Numbered from the stretch's first letter, positions 45,181 to 54,153 are shown. The stretch is 64,000 nt of DNA from Xylanibacter ruminicola (GCA_015060625.1 SUYC01000008.1:1-64000), one strand, 5' to 3'. Notes: generated by a model not told the origin, from the sequence alone. Numbers and translations: made by a program.

Positions 45181-45267
45181 ATGATTATGAAAACAAAAGT
45201 TGAAGAAATCGATGGCAAATTCGTTGCCACGTTAGAAGGTGAAATTATTTTTTCGTCAGAAATTTAA
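45181..45267 (+). CDS. Possible 28-residue peptide
   Basis: Directly after the barrel gene (4 bases) lies ATG-ATT-ATG-AAA with an open frame of 28 codons encoding MIMKTKVEEIDGKFVATLEG and EIIFSSEI. The Lys/Glu-rich start looks gene-like, but no family is known. It may be the shortened head of a longer gene cut by the repeat region. Confidence 0.3.
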   Translation: MIMKTKVEEIDGKFVATLEGEIIFSSEI

Positions 45268-45286
45268 AATTATTTTATGAAGTTAA

Positions 45287-45719
45287 CTACATAACTACAT
45301 AAAATCTTTCAAAACACCTGCGTACATGGGCGTTAGAGGTGGTTTGTTAACTACATAAAAACTACATTCTAACTACATAAAACTACATAGTATGAATGTT
45401 GGCTGCAAAATTCTCTAGAGAATTTTGCAGCTTCCTAGGCAGTAGAGAAACGTTACTACGGCACTAAGTCGAAAATTCTCTAGAGAATTTCGTTACTGCC
45501 GTTAAGGTAAAGGATGACAGGTGTATCGAAAAGTATGTTTTGGTACGCTAGGAAGTTACTTTTTACATGCCGAAAAGTAGCTTTTTGATGGCCGAAAAGC
45601 TACTTTTGTGTAGTTGGCATGTAGTTTTATGTAGTTAGAATGTAGTTTTTATGTAGTTGAAAAATCGAAGAAAACATAGTCTGTATAAGGGTTTTAAGAT
45701 ATTTTATGTAGTTATGTAG
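45287..45719. repeat. 433-base nested inverted-repeat element
   Basis: The outer arms are CTACATAACTACATAAAAT (45287-45305) and its exact inverse (45701-45719). Within them a 40-base arm of ACTACAT units (45349-45388) has its exact inverse at 45619-45658. Between these lie a perfect 30-base palindrome (45402-45431) and a near-perfect one (45470-45492), both centred on TTCTCTAGAGAA. CTTCCTAG/CTAGGAAG also pair (45432-45439, 45548-45555), as do AAAAGTAGCTTTT/AAAAGCTACTTTT (45573-45585, 45595-45607). No reading frame runs through it. Confidence 0.9.
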
Positions 45720-45949
45720 GTCGTTTGCATAATTTTTTTTCGAATTTGTTGCAAGAAATCTTTTTTCCTTTCAGCAAGTTGCCAGCAAATTACCAGCAAA
45801 TTAAATTATGCTCGAAGAGGAATGCGATTACGTTGTCAAAATGACTTGTTTGTGCAAGTAACGATGCCAAATACTTGATAAAATCATCAAATATTCACCA
45901 CAAACATTAAAAATTTAGTGTATTCTGCTGAATTATGAATTGTTTTTTG

Positions 45950-45957
45950 TATCTTTG
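45950..45957 (+). promoter_or_regulatory. -7 box of the XRE gene
   Basis: TATCTTTG lies 23 bases before the ATG at 45981. The expected TTTG box is not clear. Confidence 0.55.
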
Positions 45958-45980
45958 CCCTCAAACAAGAGAAATTTATC

Positions 45981-46196
45981 ATGGCAAAATTAAATCGGAT
46001 AAGAATCGTTCTGGCTGAACGCGATCTAAATAACAAGTGGTTGGCAGATAAGCTTGGAAAGGATCAGGCTACTATATCCAAGTGGGTCACCAATACCACC
46101 CAGCCAAGCCTTGAAGCACTTATTGCAATAGCAAATGCGCTTGAAGTGCCTGTGCAGGAGTTGGTGAGACAGGAAGAATTCAATCAAGAGAAATGA
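45981..46196 (+). CDS. XRE-family HTH regulator
   Basis: This 71-residue protein is almost entirely a Cro/C1 HTH domain (IRIVLAERDLNNKWLADKLGKDQATISKWVTNTTQPSLEALIAIANALEVPVQELV). It overlaps the AlbA_2 gene by 4 bases (ATGA), so both are translationally coupled. It is probably a repressor of this operon. Confidence 0.85.
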   Translation: MAKLNRIRIVLAERDLNNKWLADKLGKDQATISKWVTNTTQPSLEALIAIANALEVPVQELVRQEEFNQEK

Positions 46197-47698
46197 GTCA
46201 AATGATAACAAAAGACGAAATACAAGAACTGTTGCATAGCACGGAAACCTATCGTGTGGAGCGAACCACGTCAACAGGTGACATGGATAAGTTCCAGGAG
46301 GCTATCTGTGCCTTTGCCAACGACTTGCCAAATTCACGCAAGAATGGCTACCTGATATTGGGTGCTTACGACAACGGTGAGTTGTCAGGTCTGAATGTCA
46401 CCGATGACTTGCTAAAAAAGATAGCAGCCATCCGCAGCAATGGAAACATCCTGCCAATACCTGTTATGAGCGTTGACCGTTTCCAGTTCCCTGAAGGTGA
46501 CTTGCTAGTGGCTGAGGTGAGTCCGTCCGACTTACCACCTGTTCGCTATCGTGGTCGTACGTTTATACGTATCGGTCCTCGTCGTGACATAGCTACGGAA
46601 GCGGAAGAGCGCATCCTTGCCGAGCGACGAATGTCATTCATGGCCACCTTCGACACAATGCCTTGTTTGGCAGCAAAACTCTCTGACGTGAACACAGAAT
46701 TGCTACGTACAAAATATCTGATACCTCTATTAGGTAATAAGTTGGTGGAATCTGACACTCGTCCCATCGAGGAACAGATGGCTGCTGTGGGCATGTATGA
46801 CACTGAGCACCAATGCCCCACATACGCAGCAGTCGTACTGTTTGGCTACAAGCCGCGCCGTTTTATGCCAGGTCTGTATGTGCAGTATGTACGCTTCAAG
46901 GGTGAAGATGTGACCAGTGAGGTAGAGAACGAAATGCAGCTGGAAGGCAACTATTGCGAACTGCTACCACGTCTGGAATCACTTTTGGAGTTGTCTGTTA
47001 TCAAGAAGAAACCCGTTTTCGTTTCTATCCTTCGCGAGGAGATGGTCAGCAACTACCCCTACCAGGCTATCCGTGAGCTGCTTCTCAACGCTTGTATGCA
47101 TCGCGACATGCAGAGTAATACGCCACTTCGCTTTTATGAGTTTGCCAGCCATCTGGAGATTCTGAATGCCGGCGGTCTCTATGGCAATGCTCGTCCCGAG
47201 AATTTCCCCAGTGTGAATGACTACCGCAATCCTCTTGTAGCCAGTGCCATGAAGACGCTGGGCTATGTCAATATGTTCAATCGAGGTGTAGGCCAAGTCC
47301 AGACTGACCTGAAGGAAAATGGCAACCAACCCGCAGAGTTCAACGTCAATCTTATCACGGCATTCAAGGTTGATGTAAAAGTCTCACAGAGTTATGCCAA
47401 CGAAAATGGCGGTAAAGTTGGCGGTGATATCGTAGAAAATGTCGTAGGAAAAGATCTTAATGACGTAGAAAAGCCCTCAGATGTCGTAGAAAATGTCGTA
47501 GAAAACAAGGGAAATGTCGTAGAAAACATTCTTGCAAGCATATCTAAGAATTCAAACATATCCACAAAAGAACTGGCAGCGATGTGTTCTCTTTCTGAAA
47601 GACAGGTACAGCGTATCATGACCAAATTGAAAGAACAAGGTGTTATCCGTCGCATTGGGCCAGATAAAGGTGGACGCTGGGAAATAATAGCACCATAG
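46193..47698 (+). CDS. AlbA_2/Schlafen-like ATP-binding protein with wHTH
   Basis: This 501-residue protein has the AlbA_2 domain (about residues 15-140, ERTTSTGDMDKFQEAICAFANDLPN, GYLILGAYDNGELSG), an ATP-binding part with AIRELLLNACMHRDMQSN, then a linker rich in VVENVV units. The C-terminal winged helix ends RRIGPDKGGRWEII. It is a paralogue of the gene at 4401. AlbA_2/Schlafen-like proteins with XRE partners are common in defence islands, acting as regulators or as nucleic-acid-targeting effectors. Confidence 0.75.
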   Translation: MSQMITKDEIQELLHSTETYRVERTTSTGDMDKFQEAICAFANDLPNSRKNGYLILGAYDNGELSGLNVTDDLLKKIAAIRSNGNILPIPVMSVDRFQFPEGDLLVAEVSPSDLPPVRYRGRTFIRIGPRRDIATEAEERILAERRMSFMATFDTMPCLAAKLSDVNTELLRTKYLIPLLGNKLVESDTRPIEEQMAAVGMYDTEHQCPTYAAVVLFGYKPRRFMPGLYVQYVRFKGEDVTSEVENEMQLEGNYCELLPRLESLLELSVIKKKPVFVSILREEMVSNYPYQAIRELLLNACMHRDMQSNTPLRFYEFASHLEILNAGGLYGNARPENFPSVNDYRNPLVASAMKTLGYVNMFNRGVGQVQTDLKENGNQPAEFNVNLITAFKVDVKVSQSYANENGGKVGGDIVENVVGKDLNDVEKPSDVVENVVENKGNVVENILASISKNSNISTKELAAMCSLSERQVQRIMTKLKEQGVIRRIGPDKGGRWEIIAP

Positions 47699-47765
47699 TC
47701 TTTGAAGGAAGATACCCAAGAATACTAATAGAAGTAAACAAGAATAAAAACGAAATATAACTCTA

Positions 47766-48050
47766 ATGGATTACGACAATGGATTCATATTGCAGAAGAC
47801 GGTGGACTGGTCGTTGCTCAATGACGGGATGACCTTTCCTGTGTCGGTGTGCTCGCTGTTCACATCCCACCACATCGACTATTTCACCCATTCGCAGAAC
47901 AACGACTCTACGAACATCATTATTATCAGTCCGAACTACCACAGGATTATCCACAAGAACAATCCGACGTTCAATCGCAAGAAGTTCCAGTTCGAGTTCG
48001 AGAATGGCGAGGTGCTGAGGCTAAAGCTGTATGAGCATTTGAAAGTGTAG
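47766..48050 (+). CDS. Possible HNH-like fragment (94 residues)
   Basis: The 94-residue frame ends ISPNYHRIIHKNNPTFNRKK followed by FQFEFENGEVLRLKLYEHL. This part resembles the C-terminal end of HNH-type restriction endonucleases, in which PNHHxxIH closes the HNH core. The N-terminal part (FILQKTVDWSLLNDGMTFPVSV) does not look complete. It may be a truncated gene. Expression is uncertain. Confidence 0.4.
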   Translation: MDYDNGFILQKTVDWSLLNDGMTFPVSVCSLFTSHHIDYFTHSQNNDSTNIIIISPNYHRIIHKNNPTFNRKKFQFEFENGEVLRLKLYEHLKV

Positions 48051-48092
48051 AGAACAAAGCAAGTAATATATAATAACGCAAAATGTAGTTCT

Positions 48093-50015
48093 ATGTCGAT
48101 TATTGATTACATAAAAGGTCTGTTTGGTGGAAAACCGAAAGAAGATGCCAATCAGAGTGCAAGCGTGGTAGAAGATGAGTCCGCAAATTCTGATTGTGCC
48201 GTTGACAAGACTCCAAATATGGTGAACGTGGCTCGTTTTGTCATCCAAAAGGGGGTATGTAAGGGTGCAGACATCCAAAGGTATTTCCAAATAGGTTATA
48301 ATCTTTCTGGACGTTTAATGTCGCAGCTTCAGCAGAAAGGTGTTCTTGATAGTTCTTATAATGTGCTGGTAGATGCCAATATCTCTGACCAGGAATTGGC
48401 ACAATTATTAAGCAGGGAAACACCTGAAACAGTAGATTCAACGAATGTTTTTTCAGCCTCCGGATTTGAGGTGAAAATTATATCTTCCTCTCCCATTGAC
48501 ATAGATTCATCCATTAAGTCCTATATACCAGAGCTTTCGAAATATGAGTGCTACGTGGTTTTCGATACAGAGACTTCTGGATTGTCACCTCAGCAAGGTC
48601 ATGAAATACTTCAAATTGGAGCGGTAAAATACAACACTCTGACAGGAGCAGCAATTGATACACAAAGTATTTTTATTAAGCCATCACCACATTGCGTAAT
48701 AGAACCTGCGGCTTTGCGTGTTAACGGTATAGACATAGAAAAGTTGAAGCAAACTGGCGTATCAAAAGGTGAAGCCATCAATACTTTCATCGAATTCATT
48801 GGCACATGTCCTCTTTTTGCATACAATGCACCTTTTGATATGCGATTCTTGAAATCTACATGCGAAATGGTTAACATACCTCTGCCGACAAATCCTGTGT
48901 GTGATGTCCTTGCGATGGTTAGGCAACTTGCATTGCCAACAGAAAACAAAAAGTTGGGAACCATTTCGGAACATTTTGGGTTTGAAGGAGGCTGTTTTCA
49001 TGAAGCAATAAAGGACTGTGACGCTACTAATTTTGTGATTCGCCAAATATACTTTAATAACGAAGGAAAGCCTATTGGCAAATCTGTTGATGACATACAT
49101 TCCAATCTTTATAGAAATGGAGTGAAGCTTGAGCCTTACATAGAGCAAAACATGTTGGAACTTGACGTTTATTCTCGCTTAACAGGTGAGTTTCTGTTCA
49201 CGAAAACCATAAGGCAATGTGCCGAGAAGGGAATCTATGTGTCATATTCTACGGTAAAAGATTTAGAGGAAACTTTGTGGACAACCGATTATGGCATAAG
49301 GCTGCATGAAGATTCGATAGGAAAAATAGAACCTGATATCTATTATGGGAAACGCCTTATTGACATATATTCCAGAACGACTGGTGAATTCCTTTTCACC
49401 AAGACATTGGAAGAATGCGCTGGATTAGCATCGTCTTTAACACAAAAGAAGATTGCGAATGCCACACTAGAAAAGAGTTGGTTAGGTGAATATGGTTTCC
49501 GAGCTCATGAAGAAGAACCACAAACGAAGATAGATCGTGACTTCACCTATGGAAAGCGGCTCATTGATTGCTATTCCAAGGATGGTGATTTCTTGAAAAG
49601 GTATGAGAGCATTTCTGACATCGTTACTGAGTTGGGCTTTGCTGGGGATAGTCCTATCAAAACCATGCTTCGCCAAGACAAGATAACGTATAATCTTAAT
49701 GGCTATATTTTCATTTATGCGACAACAGAACAACCAATTCAGAAAATCAAAGGTGCACCATTGACGAAAGAGGCTAAGCGCCCCATTTACGTATTCGACC
49801 TTGACGGAAATTATCTCAATGTATTTTTGAAGATAACAGATTGCACAGCGGCATATGGTTTACAGACCGAAGGTGTAAGGAGATGTTTATCTTCGGGCAA
49901 GCCTCAGTATAATGGCTACATCTTCAGATATTCCAAGACTCCATTAAGCGAAGAAGAATTGTCGGCTGCAAAGGAGAATTACGCATATAGGGAAACGTCA
50001 AAAGTTGAGAATTAG
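48093..50015 (+). CDS. DnaQ-like exonuclease with wHTH and NUMOD1 repeats
   Basis: The 640-residue protein has a new-looking order. Residues 45-110 form a winged helix like the FtsK gamma domain (ARFVIQKGVCKGADIQRYFQIGYNLSGRLMSQLQQKGV). Residues 150-320 form a DEDDh 3'-5' exonuclease: FDTETSG (D/E), NAPFDMRF (D) and HEAIKDCD (H and D). Residues 350-640 hold four NUMOD1/IENR1-like repeats (DVYSRLTGEFLFTKTIRQCA, DIYSRTTGEFLFTKTLEECA, DCYSKDGDFLKRYESISD, YVFDLDGNYLNVFLKITD). NUMOD1 units bind DNA in homing endonucleases. It is followed by a GIY-YIG gene after 19 bases, so they likely act together. Confidence 0.7.
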   Translation: MSIIDYIKGLFGGKPKEDANQSASVVEDESANSDCAVDKTPNMVNVARFVIQKGVCKGADIQRYFQIGYNLSGRLMSQLQQKGVLDSSYNVLVDANISDQELAQLLSRETPETVDSTNVFSASGFEVKIISSSPIDIDSSIKSYIPELSKYECYVVFDTETSGLSPQQGHEILQIGAVKYNTLTGAAIDTQSIFIKPSPHCVIEPAALRVNGIDIEKLKQTGVSKGEAINTFIEFIGTCPLFAYNAPFDMRFLKSTCEMVNIPLPTNPVCDVLAMVRQLALPTENKKLGTISEHFGFEGGCFHEAIKDCDATNFVIRQIYFNNEGKPIGKSVDDIHSNLYRNGVKLEPYIEQNMLELDVYSRLTGEFLFTKTIRQCAEKGIYVSYSTVKDLEETLWTTDYGIRLHEDSIGKIEPDIYYGKRLIDIYSRTTGEFLFTKTLEECAGLASSLTQKKIANATLEKSWLGEYGFRAHEEEPQTKIDRDFTYGKRLIDCYSKDGDFLKRYESISDIVTELGFAGDSPIKTMLRQDKITYNLNGYIFIYATTEQPIQKIKGAPLTKEAKRPIYVFDLDGNYLNVFLKITDCTAAYGLQTEGVRRCLSSGKPQYNGYIFRYSKTPLSEEELSAAKENYAYRETSKVEN

Positions 50016-50034
50016 CACATAACTTAATCAGATT

Positions 50035-51819
50035 ATGAGCCAGAAGCTAACCACCGAAGAATTCATCAAAAAGGCCCGAGAGGTGCATGGGGATAAGTAT
50101 GATTATTCCAAGGTGGAGTATGTGGGTACAAAAACTCCAGTCATTATCATATGCAAAGAACATGGGGAGTTTCAGCAAATTCCTCAAAAACATCTTACTG
50201 GACAAGGATGTATCAAATGCCATCATGAAGCTATGGCAAAGCGCTATTCTTTAGGAAAAGAAAAATTCATAGAGAAAAGTAATGCCGTACATAACTGCTT
50301 TTATGATTATAGTGAGGTTGAATATGTGAATGGTCATACGAAAGTAAAAATAAAATGTCCTATACATGGCATTTTTGAACAGGAGCCAGCAAGCCATTTG
50401 CAAGGGCACGGGTGTCCCTTTTGTGCAGATGTTGAGAATGGAAAAAAGAAAAGGAAATGGACTTATGAGTCCTGTCGTGTAGTTGCAAAAGAATATGAAA
50501 CTCGTACGGCCTTTCAAAGGGGTAACCCTGGCGCATATATCTATGCTAGGAAAAATGGCTATTTGAGCAAGTTTGATTGGTTTGAGGAAATAAGGAAGCC
50601 CAATGGTTATTGGACAAAAGAACGCTGCGAGGAGGAGTCACGGAAATATCAATCTAAAAAAGAATTTGTCAAAGGCTGTTCTGCTGCACATCATGCTGCA
50701 GTAGTGAATGGTTGGCTAGACGATTTTACGTGGCTTGTCGATAAAAGATTTGATATCGTAAAAGGTAAAGTAGATAGTGTATATGTATATATCTTTGAAG
50801 AAACCAAAACCGCATATGTAGGAAGGACCCTTATAAGAAGGCAAAAGAAACGCGACAAAGAACACATCTTTAATATTGAGGCAGATAATGTTGCACGTTA
50901 TGCGAAGAAAATACATGTACCTGTTCCTCCGATGAAAATTATTGAGAGTAACTTGACTTTGGAAGAAGGTCAAGACAGGGAGGACTATTGGAGAAAATGG
51001 TATGAACAACAAGGATACACGATGCTTAACAGAATTGCCACAGGCAAAGGGAAGGGGTCTCTTGGAGGAATAAGTCATGGAAAGTGGAATCGCAGAACCT
51101 GTCGAGAAGAAGCATTGAAGTATAATTCAGCAAGTGAATTCGAAGTAAAAAGTAGTGGAGCATATGCAGCTGCTTTGAGAAATGGCTGGTTGAAAGAATA
51201 TTCGTGGTTCGCTGTTTTGAAAAGAGAATGGGATAAAGATACTTGCTTAAGAGAAGCTAAAAGATATAAGACTCGGGGGGATTTTTTCAATGGATGTAGA
51301 GGTGCATACATTAAATCACTCAGAGAGGGTTGGATAGATGAGTTTACATGGTTGAGTAGCCGTCAAACCAAATCTGCAGGCTATTGGGACAACTATGAAC
51401 ACTGCTACGAAGAAGCTAGGAAATACAAGAACAGGCGAGGTTTCATGAAAGGTTGTTCTGGAGCATATACAAAAGCATTGAAGAATGGATGGTTAGATGA
51501 TTATACTTGGTTTAAGGAAATGAAAAAGCCCAATGGCTATTGGAACTGGGAAACATGCTACGAAGAAGCAAAGAAATACTTTAGTCGTTCTGAATTTCAA
51601 AGAAACGCAAAAGGGGCATATTTATTAGCATTTAAAGAAGGATGGCTTGATGACTATACTTGGTTCAAGCCACTAACTGGCTATTGGACTTATGAAGCAT
51701 GCAAGGCAGAGGCAGCCAAATATGAAAAGCGTGGTCAATTTAAGAAAGGCTGTATAGGCGCCTATACAAAATCTCGCATAAACGGTTGGCTAGATGATTT
51801 CTTTCCAAAAACAAAATAA
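50035..51819 (+). CDS. GIY-YIG nuclease with DUF723 and tandem repeats
   Basis: This 594-residue protein has two DUF723-like units (about residues 6-63 and 75-137), each with YDYSKVEYV-type, HGEF/HGIF and a CxKC/CPFC pair that may bind zinc. A GIY-YIG-type nuclease core lies near residues 246-340: VYVYIFEETKTAYVGRT, RRQKKRDKEH and the Glu in EDYWRKWYEQQGYTMLN. At least seven repeats of about 40 residues (W-x-x-ETCYEEAKKY..F..GAY..AL..GWLDDYTWF) flank the core. The repeats probably bind DNA or act as scaffold. The base composition is AT-rich. A role in defence or element mobility with the upstream exonuclease is proposed. Confidence 0.65.
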   Translation: MSQKLTTEEFIKKAREVHGDKYDYSKVEYVGTKTPVIIICKEHGEFQQIPQKHLTGQGCIKCHHEAMAKRYSLGKEKFIEKSNAVHNCFYDYSEVEYVNGHTKVKIKCPIHGIFEQEPASHLQGHGCPFCADVENGKKKRKWTYESCRVVAKEYETRTAFQRGNPGAYIYARKNGYLSKFDWFEEIRKPNGYWTKERCEEESRKYQSKKEFVKGCSAAHHAAVVNGWLDDFTWLVDKRFDIVKGKVDSVYVYIFEETKTAYVGRTLIRRQKKRDKEHIFNIEADNVARYAKKIHVPVPPMKIIESNLTLEEGQDREDYWRKWYEQQGYTMLNRIATGKGKGSLGGISHGKWNRRTCREEALKYNSASEFEVKSSGAYAAALRNGWLKEYSWFAVLKREWDKDTCLREAKRYKTRGDFFNGCRGAYIKSLREGWIDEFTWLSSRQTKSAGYWDNYEHCYEEARKYKNRRGFMKGCSGAYTKALKNGWLDDYTWFKEMKKPNGYWNWETCYEEAKKYFSRSEFQRNAKGAYLLAFKEGWLDDYTWFKPLTGYWTYEACKAEAAKYEKRGQFKKGCIGAYTKSRINGWLDDFFPKTK

Positions 51820-51852
51820 TGTAAAGTAAGTAACTTGTTAAAAGGATGTGTT

Positions 51853-52776
51853 ATGAATACAGAGACAGTAATTGTTATAGGAAATGGCTTCGATTTGGAT
51901 TTAGGATGGGATACTAGCTATAAATCCTTTTATGAAAAGCATGATGGCTGGAAAATGCATAGAAGGGATGAAGATGATCTGTTCCAATATGTTATTAAGC
52001 AAGTTCCTGGTAATTGGTTTGACTTTGAACGAACCCTGCATGAGTATGCTTTACATAGAGCGCAGCATCCTTTCCCGAAAGATAATACAGATAATATTTA
52101 TAGGGACATTCAAGATTATAATACCTTCAAGACTCAATTAATTGACTTTATTTCAGAAGGTTCAAAAGGACCTGTAAAAAAGGATTCGCATGCTTATAGG
52201 TTATTAGCAGCCTATGTAGAAGCTAAAAAAAACAAAACGTCAAATATGTTCTTTCCAATTAAACTATTTTCATATAACTATACTCCGCTATTAAATGTTA
52301 TTCATCAAATAGATTCGAGTGTTAAGGTTGGTTACATTCCCGTACACGGAATGGTTGAAAAAAGAAATATCATATTTGGTTTTCACGATGATCTAGGGAT
52401 ACCGAAAGAATATCGTCCTCTCCAAAAGTCAATGGATGAAAACTATGTGTCTAGCGATGTGGTTAGAGAATCTTTGCAGGCTAAGACGATTATATTTTTT
52501 GGTCTATCTTTAGGATATATTGATGGCGTATATTTCAAAAACCTTCTTGAGCAGATATCTAATCTTGCAAATCCACAGATGATTAACAAGCGTATAGTTT
52601 TTATTACATTAAATAGGCAATCAGGTAATTACATCAAGAACAATTTGCTTGATGCAGGAATAAACTTACAGCTTTTATATAATTCAAATCGAATTGATTT
52701 TATATATACAGATAATAGTCAGAAGGAAAATACAGAAACGATATTTAAAGAGTTGTTAAACAGTATTAGTAAATAA
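51853..52776 (+). CDS. AbiH-family abortive-infection protein
   Basis: This 307-residue protein begins TVIVIGNGFDLDLGW, the AbiH family hallmark, and continues with SYKSFYEKHDGW, IKLFSYNYTPLLN, HGMVEKRNIIFGFHDD and FFGLSLGYID. AbiH proteins cause abortive infection against phages, mechanism not established. I begin at 51853; the upstream six residues are unlikely. It follows the GIY-YIG gene by 33 bases. Confidence 0.85.
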   Translation: MNTETVIVIGNGFDLDLGWDTSYKSFYEKHDGWKMHRRDEDDLFQYVIKQVPGNWFDFERTLHEYALHRAQHPFPKDNTDNIYRDIQDYNTFKTQLIDFISEGSKGPVKKDSHAYRLLAAYVEAKKNKTSNMFFPIKLFSYNYTPLLNVIHQIDSSVKVGYIPVHGMVEKRNIIFGFHDDLGIPKEYRPLQKSMDENYVSSDVVRESLQAKTIIFFGLSLGYIDGVYFKNLLEQISNLANPQMINKRIVFITLNRQSGNYIKNNLLDAGINLQLLYNSNRIDFIYTDNSQKENTETIFKELLNSISK

Positions 52777-52923
52777 CATCATAAATAAGATGTAACATTT
52801 TCAAGTTTTCCATACTATATATTGGATGTAAGATGGCTGAAAGTATTACGGACTCACGAATCTAAGGATTCACGGAAATAAGGACAGAATAAAAAACGTT
52901 ATAGAAATAAAGTAAGACGAGAT
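52777..52923. other. Intergenic stretch with a repeat shared with 54154-54187
   Basis: The bases 52835-52860 (GGCTGAAAGTATTACGGACT and CACGAA) recur upstream of the DinD-like gene, there with TTTTTAC inserted. Both copies precede a gene by about 65-90 bases. Confidence 0.5.
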
Positions 52924-54123
52924 ATGAGCGAAAAGAACGATAAGGAGCTATACTTAAACTTTGACGAGTATATTCGTCAGGGAGAGCCGTCGCAGCGTGA
53001 AGCTGCATACGCCTGGAGTACGGCTATTGGACTTCAGGCGGTGGATGGGCTGAAAACGTCAGAGTATCTGAACGGCTTGGCTCGCAGAAACATCGAGGGT
53101 GAAATCACCATCGATGAGGTGGAACAGTTGCTCAATAGTTATTACGAGAATAAAACGACTCGTGAAGCTGACGATGATGACAAACAGGAGGCTGACAAAG
53201 CCTCGAAGAACATCAAGCGCATACTCTCGGTAAAGACATGCGACTTCTCGACAAATGGCTACATATCCTTGCATCGCAGAATCTTCGAAGGCGTAATGAA
53301 GCACGTTGGTGAAATGCGAAAGTACGACATTACCAAGCGTGAGTGGGTATTGGAGGGTGACACCGTGAGCTACCTGAATTGGGAAGATCTGCGCAGGGCT
53401 GTTGATTATGATATCCAGCAGGAACGTGATTTCAGTTATAAGGGCATCAGTAATGATGAGTTAGTGGCTCATATTGCCAATTTCGTATCTGGACTTTGGC
53501 AGATTCATGCCTTCGGTGAAGGAAACACACGCACTACGGCCGTATTTACTATTCAGTATCTTCGTTCACTAGGCTTTAATGTGGAGAACGACTTGTTCGC
53601 TAAACATTCTTGGTACTTCCGTAATGCACTTGTGAGGGCAAACTACAAAAATGCCATAAAGGGTATCGACTATAGTCCTGTTTTTCTGGAACGTTTTTTC
53701 CGTAATCTACTGCTTGGAGAGCAGTGGGATCTGCGCAATCGTTATCTGCATATTAACCCGCCTGCAGAATGGAAAGAACAGCCAAACCTTGCAGTTCCTT
53801 CAAAACAACCGACAAGTACCCCGACAAGTACCCCGACAAGTACCCCGACAAGTACCCCGACAAGTTTTATTAACACCAATAATAAAAATATTATTAGATT
53901 AGTGAAGGCTTTGGGTGAAGAGCAACTCTCCGTCAAAGTGATGATGGAGAGGATTGGCTTGAAAGATAGGGAAAACTTCCTTGACTACTCTCTTAATCCT
54001 TCTATGAACGAGGGCTATATCCGTATGCTATATCCTGATTCGCCCCGTCACCCTCGCCAGAAATACCTGCTGACGGTAAAAGGACTGGCTCTTTACAATT
54101 GCATATGCCATGGGGGCAGTTGA
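52924..54123 (+). CDS. Fic-family protein
   Basis: The 399-residue protein has the Fic core HAFGEGNTRTT (about residue 197, active-site His). Fic proteins transfer AMP or other groups onto target proteins; the target is unknown. The N-terminal part has YLNGLARRNIEGEITIDEVEQLLNSYY. A linker made by a 12-base DNA repeat encodes PTST units (residues about 296-314) and joins the Fic core to a C-terminal region with VMMERIGLKDRENFLD and KYLLTVKGLALYN, like a winged helix. Confidence 0.85.
   Translation: MSEKNDKELYLNFDEYIRQGEPSQREAAYAWSTAIGLQAVDGLKTSEYLNGLARRNIEGEITIDEVEQLLNSYYENKTTREADDDDKQEADKASKNIKRILSVKTCDFSTNGYISLHRRIFEGVMKHVGEMRKYDITKREWVLEGDTVSYLNWEDLRRAVDYDIQQERDFSYKGISNDELVAHIANFVSGLWQIHAFGEGNTRTTAVFTIQYLRSLGFNVENDLFAKHSWYFRNALVRANYKNAIKGIDYSPVFLERFFRNLLLGEQWDLRNRYLHINPPAEWKEQPNLAVPSKQPTSTPTSTPTSTPTSTPTSFINTNNKNIIRLVKALGEEQLSVKVMMERIGLKDRENFLDYSLNPSMNEGYIRMLYPDSPRHPRQKYLLTVKGLALYNCICHGGS
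53809..53868 (+). repeat. 12-base tandem repeat in the Fic gene
   Basis: CCGACAAGTACC occurs four times in exact copies (53809, 53821, 53833, 53845) with a fifth partial copy (53857-53865). It encodes PTST in frame. Copy-number change would alter the linker length but not the frame. Confidence 0.9.
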
Positions 54124-54153
54124 TATATAGAAGGCTGATGGCTGAGGTCTGAA

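Larger units (their letters stand above)
45268..45980. other. Gene-free, repeat-structured region
   Basis: Of these 713 bases, 45287-45719 is a nest of inverted repeats and palindromes described separately. The remainder (45720-45949) is AT-rich and shows no gene. The XRE promoter box is at 45950-45957. Confidence 0.7.

Noticed and set aside
53809..53868. CRISPR-like repeat in the Fic gene
   Set aside because: Twelve-base units without spacers, in frame with the protein.
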